A stretch of 64,000 nt of DNA from Rubrivivax sp. (lineage in GTDB: Bacteria; Pseudomonadota; Gammaproteobacteria; Burkholderiales; Burkholderiaceae_C). Position 1 is the first letter of the stretch; the number at the start of each line of letters is the position of its first letter. The position numbers were made by a program, and so were the translations under genes. The notes beneath the pieces are model-generated. The model was not told where the DNA came from. It worked only from the letters and a program-made list of their open reading frames with translations, and did no database searches. The DNA lies in contig JALHMT010000009.1 in NCBI GenBank assembly GCA_022843905.1, positions 1 through 64,000 of the forward strand. The letters run 5' to 3'. Shown piece after piece: positions 36,296 to 48,349 of this stretch.

Positions 36296-37516
36296 TTACA
36301 GCGAGCAGCTGCGAAATCCGGCGGGAACGTCGCGCCTGTGCGGCGCAAAGAAGTTCCTGTAGCGGGCATGGCGCATGCGGGGCTGGGTCAGGTGCGATGC
36401 GCCGCGCAGCACCGGCCGGCCGTCGAACCAGGGTGCCGAGTAGTCGCGGTAGGGGTGCGGTCGGAATCCCGGAAAGGGCCGGAACGCGCTGGATGACCAT
36501 TCCCACACGTCGCCCCAGCGAAACCGATCGGGCTGGGCGTGCGCAGCGCACTCCCATTCGGCCTCGTCGGGCAGGCGGCGGCCGGCCCAGTGGCACCAGG
36601 CCAGCGCCTCGTACAGGCTCAGGTGGCTGGCGGCCTCGGCCAGATTCAAGGCTTGCCACTGTCCGTGGTGCCACCGCAGCCACAGCGCTCCGTCGCGGCG
36701 CAGGTACCTCGGAACCCCGTTGCCGGCGGCAGCGCGCCAGCGCCAGCCCGCTTCGGTCCAGTGTCTGCGGTCGTCATGGGCGCCGCTCTCGATGAAGGGC
36801 AGGTACTCGGCCCAGCGCACCGCCTGTGCGTCCATCGAGCACCCCGTCAGCGTCACGTCGTGGGCCTGCAACTCGTTGTCGAACGCGAAGCCCTGGCCGG
36901 GCTCGCTGCCCAGTCGCCAGGGCCGCGCCGGCACCGCCAGGGCCGCCGGGGGGTCGGGCAGCGCTAGGGCCTGCCAGCGCGGGTCGCTCACGGCCAGGCC
37001 CAGGCCTTGCGCCATGTAGAGCGCAGCCTCGTGGTGCATGTCCTCGTGCAGCAGGGCCAGGCGGAAGAAGTACAGGCCCTCGTCGGTGTCGGGCGCTTCG
37101 CGCAGCAGCGCCAGGGTGTCCTGCAACTGCGCCGCCAGATCGCCGCGCGTGGTGTCGGCATCGGGCAGGGGCAGGTGCCAGCGGGAGTCGTGGGGGACGT
37201 GGCTGGAGTCGTACAGCCGGTCTGCCTCGGCGCGTCGGGGCGCCGCGCGGGGGGCTGCCGGGTCGGCGCTGTCGCCCAGGTGGCGCAGCGGGTTGCGGGT
37301 CACCCAGTACTCCTGGAACCAGCCCAGGTGGCCCAGTTCCCACAAGGGCGGGTTGAGTTCGTCGCGTGGCGGCACCGCCAGGGCGGGCAGGCCCGACTCG
37401 AACACGGCGAAGGTGGCCAGGGTGTCCTGCCGGCTGTCGACCAGTGCCTGCGCCAGCCATGCGGCATCTGCGCCGCGGGCCAGGTCGGCCGCTCCGGTTA
37501 GGCTTGCGTCATGCAT
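36296..37516 (-). CDS. senA: Selenoneine synthase SenA (EgtB-like, DinB plus FGE-sulfatase domains)
   Basis: 406 residues. The N-terminal DinB-like domain has iron-ligand candidates in LWELGHLGWFQE and LLHEDMHHEAALYM. The C-terminal formylglycine-enzyme-like domain has SLYEALAWCHWAGRRLPDEAEWECAA and LRGASHLTQPRMRHARYRNFFAPHRRD. This is the architecture of ergothioneine sulfoxide synthase EgtB and of SenA, which joins hercynine to a selenosugar in selenoneine synthesis. Context (SenB and SelD/SenC next to it) favours SenA. The start codon shares ATGCAT (37511-37516) with senB on the other strand. A longer frame upstream would overlap senB and is not used. Confidence 0.85.
   Translation of the reverse strand: MHDASLTGAADLARGADAAWLAQALVDSRQDTLATFAVFESGLPALAVPPRDELNPPLWELGHLGWFQEYWVTRNPLRHLGDSADPAAPRAAPRRAEADRLYDSSHVPHDSRWHLPLPDADTTRGDLAAQLQDTLALLREAPDTDEGLYFFRLALLHEDMHHEAALYMAQGLGLAVSDPRWQALALPDPPAALAVPARPWRLGSEPGQGFAFDNELQAHDVTLTGCSMDAQAVRWAEYLPFIESGAHDDRRHWTEAGWRWRAAAGNGVPRYLRRDGALWLRWHHGQWQALNLAEAASHLSLYEALAWCHWAGRRLPDEAEWECAAHAQPDRFRWGDVWEWSSSAFRPFPGFRPHPYRDYSAPWFDGRPVLRGASHLTQPRMRHARYRNFFAPHRRDVPAGFRSCSL
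37511..37516. other. Shared palindromic start-codon site of senA and senB
   Basis: ATGCAT is its own reverse complement. Read on the plus strand it gives Met-His, the start of SenB; read on the minus strand it gives Met-His, the start of SenA. The two divergent genes overlap by these six bases, so each promoter must lie inside the other gene's coding sequence. Upstream of each ATG is a weak purine site (AGG for senB, GGA for senA). Confidence 0.75.
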
Positions 37517-38515
37517 CGGAAATCCATCGTCATCGTGACGCCGGCGCTGGCAGACGCCAACAACGGCAACTGGCAGACGGCCCGGCGTTGGGCTCGTCTT
37601 CTGCAGGCAGCTTACCGCGTCGGGCTCGTCGGACAGTGGTCCGGCGGCGACGAGGCCTTGATGATCGCCTTGCACGCCCGGCGCTCGGCCGCATCGGTGG
37701 CCGCGTGGAAGGCGGCCCACCCGAGGGCGCCGCTGGTGCTGGTGCTGACCGGCACCGATCTGTACCGCGACATCGACGCCGACCCTGCGGCGCAGCGATC
37801 GCTGGCACTGGCCGACGCCCTGGTGGTGCTGAACCGGCATGGGCCCGAGCGCCTGCCGCCTGATATGCGCCGAAAGTGTCATGTGGTGCTGCAGTCGTGC
37901 ACGGCGCGGCGCACGCTGCCGCGAACGGCGCGGCACCTGCGAGCGCTGATGGTCGGACACCTGCGCGAAGAGAAGGATCCGCGCACCGCCTTCCGGGCGA
38001 TGGGGCGGCTGTCGCATCGGCCGGACATCCTGCTGGACCACGTCGGTGCCGCGCTCGACCCGGTGCTGGGCAGCGAGGCGCAGGCCCTGTCCGTGTCGGC
38101 GCCGAACTATCGCTGGCTGGGTGCCTTGCCGCACGCCCAGACCCGCCGCCGTATCCAGGCGGCCCATCTGCTGGTGCATCCCAGCCGCATGGAGGGCGGG
38201 GCGCACGTGGTCATCGAGGCCGTGCGCAGCGGCACGCCGGTGCTGGCTTCGCGCATCGACGGCAACACGGGACTGCTCGGCGACGACTGGCCGGGCCTGT
38301 TCGCACCAGGTGACGATGCGGGCCTGGCCCGCCTGCTCGTGCAGGCGCGCGACGATCCCGATATGCTGCCGGCCTTGCAGAGCCGTCTGGCCGCACTGGC
38401 GCCCCTCTTTTCGCCCCGGGAAGAGGGCGCCGCGCTGCACCGCATCGTGGCCGCCCTTCTGCATTCCACCCCCGCGGGCCGCATCGACCCGCCACACCCT
38501 GGAGACAGACCATGA
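37511..38515 (+). CDS. senB: Selenosugar synthase SenB (TIGR04348-type glycosyltransferase)
   Basis: 334 residues, a GT-B family glycosyltransferase. The N terminus IVIVTPALADANNGNWQTARRWARLL is a strong family signature. LTGTDLYRDID, ALMVGHLREEKDPRTAF and the donor-binding block HPSRMEGGAHVVIEAVRSGTPVLASRIDGNTGLLG follow. Characterised SenB makes a seleno-GlcNAc from UDP-GlcNAc and selenophosphate. It sits between senA (divergent) and the selD-like gene, whose start it overlaps by 4 nt (ATGA), so selenophosphate supply and use are coupled. Confidence 0.86.
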   Translation: MHRKSIVIVTPALADANNGNWQTARRWARLLQAAYRVGLVGQWSGGDEALMIALHARRSAASVAAWKAAHPRAPLVLVLTGTDLYRDIDADPAAQRSLALADALVVLNRHGPERLPPDMRRKCHVVLQSCTARRTLPRTARHLRALMVGHLREEKDPRTAFRAMGRLSHRPDILLDHVGAALDPVLGSEAQALSVSAPNYRWLGALPHAQTRRRIQAAHLLVHPSRMEGGAHVVIEAVRSGTPVLASRIDGNTGLLGDDWPGLFAPGDDAGLARLLVQARDDPDMLPALQSRLAALAPLFSPREEGAALHRIVAALLHSTPAGRIDPPHPGDRP

Positions 38516-39570
38516 ATGCCCCCGAACAGCTCGCCGAACCCCGCCTGACCTCGCTTTCGCACGGCGGGGGCTGTGGCTGCAAGATCGCTCCGGGCGTGCT
38601 GTCGGAGATCCTCAAGGGCACGGCGGCCATGCCCATCCCGAAGGAACTGCTGGTGGGCATCGAGACGGCCGACGACGCTGCCGTCTACCAGCTCAACGAC
38701 GAGCAGGCGCTGATCGCCACCACCGACTTCTTCATGCCCATCGTCGACGATCCGCTCGACTTCGGACGCATCGCCGCCACCAACGCCATCAGCGATGTCT
38801 ATGCGATGGGCGGAAGGCCGATCCTGGCCCTGGCGCTGGTGGGCATGCCGATCAACGTGCTGTCGACGCAGACCATCGGCCGCATCCTGGAAGGCGGTGC
38901 CTCGGTGTGCCGCACGGCCGGCATCCCGATCGCCGGCGGCCATACCATCGATTCCGTCGAAGCCATCTACGGCCTGGTGGCGCTCGGCCTGGTGCATCCG
39001 AAGCACGTCAAGCGCAACGCCGACGCGCAGCCCGGCGACGTGCTGGTGCTGGGCAAGCCGGTGGGCGTGGGGGTGATGTCGGCGGCTCTGAAGAAGGGCG
39101 AGCTGGGCGACGAAGGTTATGCCCGCATGATCGCCACCACCACGCGCCTGAACACCCCCGGCCCCGATCTGGCAGCACTGCCGGGTGTGCATGCCCTGAC
39201 GGACGTCACCGGCTTCGGTCTGGCCGGCCATGCGCTGGAGATGGCGCGCGGCGCGCGCTGCGAAGTTCAGCTGGACTGGGCCACCGTGCCACTGCTGGCG
39301 GATGTCCGCAGGCTGGCCTCGCAGGGCTTCGTGACGGGGGCGTCGGGACGCAACTGGGCCGGTTATGGTCACGACATCGCGCTGCCCGCCGCGTTCGATC
39401 CGGTCGACAAGGCCCTGCTGACCGACCCCCAGACCAGCGGCGGCCTGCTGGTGGCCTGTGCGCCGGGCGAGGTCGACGCAGTGCTCGGCATCTTCCGCCG
39501 CCACGGCTTCGACGAAGCGGCCGTGGTGGGCCGGGTGGCGGCCGGCGCGCCGGGCCTGGTGGTGCGCTGA
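38512..39570 (+). CDS. selD: Selenide, water dikinase (SelD/SenC)
   Basis: 352 residues. The N-terminal GGGCGCK carries catalytic Cys21 and Lys24; there is Cys, not selenocysteine, at the first position. Further ATP-binding family blocks are DDAAVYQ, TTDFFMPIVDDPLDFGRIAATNAISDVYAMGG and ALTDVTGFGLAGHALEM. The enzyme makes selenophosphate from selenide and ATP. The stop and start overlap with senB and the senA neighbour favour use for selenoneine, so SenC is an alternative name; it may also serve selenouridine or selenocysteine pathways elsewhere in the genome. No selA, selB or selenouridine synthase gene is in the window. Confidence 0.93.
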   Translation: MNAPEQLAEPRLTSLSHGGGCGCKIAPGVLSEILKGTAAMPIPKELLVGIETADDAAVYQLNDEQALIATTDFFMPIVDDPLDFGRIAATNAISDVYAMGGRPILALALVGMPINVLSTQTIGRILEGGASVCRTAGIPIAGGHTIDSVEAIYGLVALGLVHPKHVKRNADAQPGDVLVLGKPVGVGVMSAALKKGELGDEGYARMIATTTRLNTPGPDLAALPGVHALTDVTGFGLAGHALEMARGARCEVQLDWATVPLLADVRRLASQGFVTGASGRNWAGYGHDIALPAAFDPVDKALLTDPQTSGGLLVACAPGEVDAVLGIFRRHGFDEAAVVGRVAAGAPGLVVR

Positions 39571-39798
39571 GCCCCTGGCGCAGCGCGCGGCCGCAGCCGG
39601 CACGGGGCCGGTCCGTTCAACGCCGACAGCAGGCCTTGCCTCATGCGGAGGGACTGTCTGCAGGCGGGTTGAGACGCATCAACGAGCCGGCAGATTGGCC
39701 TCTGGCGCAGGGAACCAGCCTGGGCCAGCATGACTCTTCACCGTTCGATGGCCGGCCGGCACATGGGGTGTCGGGTTCGGGCCTTTTCGGGGGACAGC

Positions 39799-40227
39799 AT
39801 GCACACCATTTCTTCCATGTCGCTGGCCGAGGCGCCTGCGCGAGCGCTGGCAGCAGTCGTCGCTGCCAACGGCCACATCAACGACTCCGAACTCGACAGG
39901 CTGGCGCAGCTGGATGCCTTCCGCCGGCTCGGAGTGACGCGCGAACGCTTCGTCGCACTGGCCCGCGAGTGCGTGGACGCCATGGGTGCCGCGCTGTGCG
40001 AACAGAGCTGGCTGCGCGCCGAGCAGCGCATCTACCTCGACCAGTTGCTGGAATCGGTCGATTCACGCGAGCAACGCCTGCTGGTGTGCCGGCTGGCCGC
40101 CGCGGTGATCACCGCCGACGGCTGCGTGACCCAGGACGAACGCCTGGTCTACGACCATGCCCGCGCGCGCTGGCACATCAGCCAGGACATGATCACCCAG
40201 GCGATCCTTCAGGAGCGCGTGAACTGA
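39799..40227 (+). CDS. TerB-like helical protein
   Basis: 142 residues with the chosen start ATG 39799 (MHTISSMSLAEA); an upstream ATG at 39730 adds 23 residues. The protein is all helical and acidic: NGHINDSELDRLAQLDAF, LRAEQRIYLDQLLESVDSREQRLLVCRLAAAVITADGCVTQDERLVYDHA. The twice-repeated layout with D/E-rich loops (ADGCVTQDE) resembles TerB/tellurite-resistance-like domains that bind metal or act as scaffolds. No partner is visible. It lies 228 nt after selD with no terminator in between, so it might follow in the same transcript. Confidence 0.7.
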   Translation: MHTISSMSLAEAPARALAAVVAANGHINDSELDRLAQLDAFRRLGVTRERFVALARECVDAMGAALCEQSWLRAEQRIYLDQLLESVDSREQRLLVCRLAAAVITADGCVTQDERLVYDHARARWHISQDMITQAILQERVN

Positions 40228-40380
40228 TGGGGGAGCTGCAGCCGTCGGTGCCGCGGTGACCTCGGCGCCGACGCCAGGGGGCCGCCGCCGGCGCCTTAAC
40301 ATGCGGGGCCCGGTCCGCCTGCGGCGCGACATCCGTCGCGTCCGCCACGGCGCCGTCCGGCCCGATGCAAGAGTCCTGCC

Positions 40381-41394
<1,014 letters not shown>

Positions 41395-41463
41395 TGACGC
41401 CGTGGCGGCATCGAGGTGACTGGCCCCGGCGCCGTGCGTCGGGGCAATGGATGAGGTAGTGCC

Positions 41464-42542
<1,079 letters not shown>

Positions 42543-42546
<4 letters not shown>

Positions 42547-43187
42547 GTGACGAACCCGCGCTCCGCGAGGCCGCCGTGGCCGCGATGCGCCGCCTCGACG
42601 AGCGCGGCCTGAACCGCGGCAGTGCCGGCAACCTGAGCTGCCGGCTTGGCGAGGGCATGCTCATCACGCCCACCGGCATGGGCGCCGAGTTGCGTGCCGA
42701 CGACATGGTGTGGATGGGCTTCGACGGCCAGGTGCAGGGGCATTGGCAGCCGTCGTCGGAATGGCACTTCCATCGCGCCGTCTACCTCGCCAGGCCCGAC
42801 CTGAACGCCGTCGTGCACACGCACTCGGTGCACGCCACCACGCTGGCCTGCCTGCGCCGGGAACTGCCGGCCTTCCACTACATGGTGGCGGTGGCCGGTG
42901 GCAGCCGTGTGCCCCTGGTCCCGTACCACACCTTCGGCACCGAAGCGCTGTCGCAGGCGGTGGCCGAAGGTCTGCGCGAGGTGCAGGCCTGCCTGCTGGC
43001 CAACCACGGCCTGGTGGCCGCCGGCAAGTCGCTGGGGCAGGCGATGAAGATCACCGTGGAGATCGAGGCCCTTTGCGAGAGCTACCTGAAGGCACTGGCC
43101 GTCGGCGAACCGGTGCTGCTGAGCCAGGCGCAGATGGCCGAGGTGATCGAGAAGTTCCGCAGCTACGGGCAGACGGCGCGGCGCTGA
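42543..43187 (+). CDS. Class II aldolase, probable 5-(methylthio)ribulose-1-phosphate aldolase
   Basis: 214 residues of the FucA/RhaD/AraD-type class II aldolase family. RGSAGNLSCRLGEGMLITPTGM binds the phosphate; SSEWHFH carries the catalytic Glu; VHTHSVHATTLACL and LLANHGL contain Zn-binding His. In DHAP-shunt organisms such an aldolase (Ald2) next to mtnA cleaves 5-methylthioribulose-1-phosphate or 5-deoxyribulose-1-phosphate into DHAP and an aldehyde. The alternative, MtnB dehydratase, is less likely because the SSEW signature is that of aldolases. Confidence 0.82.
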
Positions 43188-43230
43188 ACGAGGCTGCGGC
43201 TGCGTGAAGCGGCTGCATGAAGCGGCCGCG

Positions 43231-44148
43231 TCAGGCGGCCGCGTCGCGGTCGGGCCAGGTGGCCAGCAGCAAGCCTGCCAGCGCCAGCGCGAAGGCCACG
43301 GCATGCGCCGACGTGAAGGTCTCGCCGAGCACCCAGACGCCGATCATCGCCGCCGTCACGGGCAGCAGCACCATGAAGACGCCGGCCTGCGCGGCGGGCA
43401 CCTCCTGCAGGCCGCGCATCCACAGCCACACGGTGACCATGCTGGCGGCCAGGGCGTAGAAGACCAGCAGACCCCAGGTCGGCGGCGTGACGGTGCCGAA
43501 GTCGAAGCTCCAGGCCTGCCACAGGCCCAAGGGCGTCACCAGCGCCAGCCCCCAGAGGTTGATGAGTGCACTGATGCGGCGCGGGGATACGTTGCCGGTG
43601 AGCTTCTTGCCGATCACCACGTAGCAGGCCTCGCAGGCCACCGCGCCCAGCAGCAGCAGATAGCCCCAGGGCGACTCGGCGTCATCGCTGGCGGCCGAGC
43701 CACTGCGCGCCCAGGCCAGGATGGCGATGCCGGTGACCGCCAGCACGATGGCCACGCGCACCCGTGGGCGAATTCGTTCGCCCAGCACCCACCACGAGCC
43801 CAGGGCCACCGCCGCCGGGATGGCCGCCATGGTCACCCCGGCGGCCAGGGCCGACGTCATCTTCACGCCGTACAGCATGCAGATCGAGAACAGGAAGTTG
43901 CCCAGGAAACTTTCCCAGAACAGCAGTCTGCGGTCGCGCGCCGACAGGGCCGCCTCGCCGGGCGCGCGACGCACCCAGTGCGCCATGGCCACCGCGGCGA
44001 TGCCGAAGCGCATCCAGGCCAGCAGGAACACCGGCAGCGCCGCCACCAGCAGCTTGGACAGGCCCACGTAGCTGCCCACCAGGGCCACGCTGGCGGCCAG
44101 GCACAGGTAGGCGGTGACGGGGGCCGCGGCGCGGGAAAGGGAAGTCAA
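43231..44148 (-). CDS. EamA/DMT family transporter, polyamine locus
   Basis: 305 residues with ten predicted membrane helices in two halves. Typical features are VSVSLVGSYVGLSKLLV-like first helix (here ASVALVGSYVGLSKLLVAAL), FLLAWMRFGIAA, and NFLFSICMLYGVKMTSA. The second half holds VMLLPVTAAMIGVWVLGETF. It would export amino acids or related compounds. It is the last minus-strand gene of the polyamine block, 15 nt after the glutamine-synthetase-like gene. A link to GABA, glutamate or gamma-glutamyl compounds is inference only. Confidence 0.83.
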   Translation of the reverse strand: MTSLSRAAAPVTAYLCLAASVALVGSYVGLSKLLVAALPVFLLAWMRFGIAAVAMAHWVRRAPGEAALSARDRRLLFWESFLGNFLFSICMLYGVKMTSALAAGVTMAAIPAAVALGSWWVLGERIRPRVRVAIVLAVTGIAILAWARSGSAASDDAESPWGYLLLLGAVACEACYVVIGKKLTGNVSPRRISALINLWGLALVTPLGLWQAWSFDFGTVTPPTWGLLVFYALAASMVTVWLWMRGLQEVPAAQAGVFMVLLPVTAAMIGVWVLGETFTSAHAVAFALALAGLLLATWPDRDAAA

Positions 44149-44163
44149 GGCGGCAGCGCGGAG

Positions 44164-45497
44164 CTAGAAGGCGGCGGCATAGCGCTCGAGTTCCCAGGCG
44201 CTGACGTGGCGTGCATAGGCCAGTGCCTCGTCGCGCTTGAGGCGCAGGAACTGCTTCGACAGCGTGTCACCCAGCGCGGCGCAGACGGTCTCGTCGGCCT
44301 CCAGGGCGTCGCAGGCCTGGTCCAGGCTTTGCGGCAACAGCGGGATGCCGCGTCCGCGGATCTGCGGCAGGCTCAGCTCGAAGAGATCGTCGGCGGTGGC
44401 CGGGCCCGGGTCGAGGCCGCGTTCGATGCCGTCCAGACCAGCGGCGATCAAGGCCGCAGTGGCCAGGTAAGGGTTGGCGCTGGCGTCGGGCACGCGCCAC
44501 TCGAAGCGGCCCGGCAGCGAGCGCAGCATGGCCGTGCGGTTGTTGCGGCCGTGGGCCACGTAGGCGGGCGCCCAGCTGGTGCCCGACAGCGATTCGCCCA
44601 CCACCAGCCGCTTGTAGCTGTTGACCGTGGGCGCTGCCAGGACCGTGAGGGCGCCGCTGTGCGCCAGCACGCCGGCCATGAACTGGCGCCCGAGCGTGGA
44701 CAAGGGCAGGTCGGACGCTGCGCCCTCGGCATCGGGCTCGAACAGGCAGCGTTCGCCCTGCCACAGCGACACATGGAAGTGCAGCCCGCTGCCCGGCTGG
44801 TCGGCAAAAGGCTTGGGCATCATCGAGAACACGGCGCCTTGTTGCTCGGCCAGGTGGTGCGCGGCCAGCTTGAAGAGCATGACGTGGTCGCAGCTGGCCA
44901 GTGCCTCGTCGAAGGCGAAGTTCAGCTCGTACTGGCCCTGGGCGTCTTCGTGGTCGATCTGCAGCACGGTCAGGCCCGCTGCCTCCAGGGCACCGCGCAG
45001 CGCCTGCAGGAAGGGCATCTGGCGCGGCAGCGACTTGAGGTCGTAGGACGGCTTGTGCAGGCGGTCGGCGTCGTCGGCCGGCAGCCAGCGGTGGCCGCTC
45101 TGCTTGAGCAGGAAGAACTCGGGTTCGATGCCGGTCTTCAGCGTCCAGCCCCGCGCCGCCAGCCTTGCCACGGCGCGCCGGAGCACCTGGCGCGGGCAGG
45201 CGTCGAAGGCCCGGCCGTCGACAAAGCCGTCGCCGACGATGCGCGCCACGCCCGGCATCCAGGGCAGGGGCTGGAGGGTGGTGGCATCGCCCCGGGCGTA
45301 ATACTCGCTGCGGGGCCCGGTGCGCGGCAGCCCGGTGCCCCAGATCGACGGGCCTGCGAACCCGGCACCGGCGGCCAGCACCTCGCCGAGTTGCGCCAGC
45401 GGCACCAGCTTGCCCTTGGCCACGCCGTGCAGGTCGGTGAACTGCACCAGCAGCGTGTGGACGCCGCCGGCCTGCAGGCTCTGCAGGGTCTCGGCGC

Positions 45498-45501
<4 letters not shown>
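44164..45501 (-). CDS. Glutamine-synthetase-like ligase, type III (GlnT-like)
   Basis: 445 residues. The N terminus has VHTLLVQFTDLHGVAKGKLVPLAQL, the beta-grasp domain of the GS fold. The catalytic domain has IEPEFFLLKQ, QIDHEDAQGQYELNF, PGSGLHFHVSLW and VPDASANPYLATAALIAAG. It resembles the type III glutamate-ammonia ligases that cluster with amine-use genes rather than the biosynthetic GlnA. It could ligate glutamate to an amine such as a polyamine or methylamine. The start is GTG 45501, overlapping the gabT stop by 4 nt. No adenylylation Tyr loop is evident. This is the second such enzyme in the block; PuuA is at 55399. Confidence 0.83.
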
Positions 45502-46774
<1,273 letters not shown>

Positions 46775-46778
<4 letters not shown>

Positions 46779-48283
46779 GGGCGGGCCTCCTTGTCGATGC
46801 GGATCCAGGTCGTCTTCAGCTCGGTGTACTTGTCGAAGGCGTGCAGCGACTTGTCGCGGCCGTTGCCGCTCTGCTTGAAGCCGCCGAAGGGCACGGTGAT
46901 GTCGTCTTCATCGTACTGGTTGACGTGCACGGTACCGGCGCGCAGCGCGCGCGCCACGCGGTGGGCGCGGTTGATGTTGTCGCTCCAGACGCTGGCCTGC
47001 AGGCCGTAGGCGCTGGCGTTGGCCAGCTGCACCGCTTCGGCTTCCGTCCTGAAGCGCAGCACGCTCATCACGGGGCCGAAGATCTCTTCGCGCGCGATCT
47101 TCATCGCGGGCGCCACGCCGTCGAACACGGTGGGCTCGACGTAGTAGCCGCCGGTCTCCGTGCGCACCTGGCGGCCGCCGGCGGCACAGCGCGCGCCTTC
47201 GCTGCGGCCGGCCTCGATGTAGCCCATCACCGTCGCGAGCTGGACGTCGTCGACCAGCGCGCCCATCACCGTGGCGTGGTCCAGCGGGTCGGCCGGCGGG
47301 TACTTCGGCGCCTGTGCAGCCACATGGGCCACGAAGCGGTCGGCGATGCTGTCGTGCACCAGCACGCGCGAAGGCGCGTTGCAGCTTTCGCCCTGGTTGA
47401 AGAACATGCTGCCGGCCACCGTCTCGGCGGCGCGCTCGACATCGCCGAAGTCGTCGAACACCACGAACGCCGACTTGCCGCCCAGTTCGTTGTAGACGCG
47501 CTTCAGGTTGGAGCGGCCGGCGTATTCGAGCATGCGGCGCCCGGTGCGGGTGCTGCCGGTGAAGCCGATGGCGTCGACGTCCATGTGCAGCGCCAGCGCT
47601 TCGCCGGCTTCGGGCCCATACCCCGGCACGACGTTGAAAACGCCCGGCGGCAGGCCGGCATCGACGGCCAGCTCGGCCAGCCGCAACGCGGTCAGCGGGC
47701 TCTTCTCGCTGGGCTTGAGCACCACCGAGTTGCCCGCGGCCAGCGCCGGCCCGAGCTTCCAGGCGGCCATGATCATCGGGTAGTTCCAGGGCACGATGGC
47801 GCCGATCACGCCCATCGGCTCGCGCGTGATGAGGGCCAGCGCGTTGTCGCCGGTGGGTGCGACCTCGTCGTAGACCTTGTCGACCGCCTCGGCGTACCAG
47901 GCGATGCAGCGCGCCGTCGAAGGCACGTCGACCGAGAGCGAATACTGGATGGGCTTGCCCATGTCCAGCGTCTCGAGCAGGGCGAGTTCGTCGCGCGCGG
48001 CCAGGATCTTCTCGGCGAATCGCTGCAGGATCTTCTTGCGCGCCGCGGGTGGTTTGCCGGCCCAGCGACGTTCATCGAAGGCACGGCGAGCGCCGGCCAC
48101 GGCCGCATCGACGTCGACCGCCGCACCGCGCGCGACATCGCCCAGGCTGCGGCCGTCGACGGGCGAGCGGCAGGCGAAGGTCTCGCCCGAGGCGGCGTGC
48201 CGGCGCTGGCCGTCGATCAGCATGCGGCCGTCGGGCCGCAAGGCGTTGGCTGCGGCGTGCCAGTCGGGGGCGGGATGGTTCAT
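46775..48283 (-). CDS. puuC: Gamma-glutamyl-gamma-aminobutyraldehyde dehydrogenase
   Basis: 502 residues of the ALDH superfamily. VPWNYPMIMAAWKLGPALAAGNSVVLKPSE binds NAD; FTGSTRTGRRML is the nicotinamide loop; FNQGESCNAPSRVLV carries the catalytic Cys, and the Glu of YNELGGKSAFVV is the general base. AREEIFGPVMSVLRF and QYDEDDITVPFGGFKQSGNGRDKS complete the family pattern. It would oxidise gamma-glutamyl-aminobutyraldehyde to gamma-glutamyl-GABA after PuuB. It overlaps gabT and begins 66 nt after the porin gene, behind a perfect hairpin. Confidence 0.9.
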
Positions 48284-48304
48284 GTCGGGACTCCAGAAAC
48301 GAGA

Positions 48305-48327
48305 AGGGCGGGCCTGCGGCCCGCCCT
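48305..48327 (-). terminator. Perfect hairpin between the DUF3138 gene and puuC
   Basis: AGGGCGGGCC (48305-48314) and GGCCCGCCCT (48318-48327) form a perfect 10-bp stem with a TGC/GCA loop. On the transcribed minus strand it is followed by TCTCGTTTC, a weak T run. It may be a partial terminator or mRNA-stabilising stem separating the importer-porin part from the catabolic genes. Confidence 0.6.
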
Positions 48328-48349
48328 GGATCTCACGGCGGGCGCCGGT

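Noticed and set aside
37517-38497. Upstream extension of senA into the senB region
   Set aside because: The frame stays open, but residues added do not match EgtB/SenA and would fully overlap senB. The ATG at 37516 fits the family start.
38512-39570. Evidence for selenocysteine insertion
   Set aside because: SelD alone is not enough; no selA, selB, selC or in-frame TGA selenoprotein was seen in the window.
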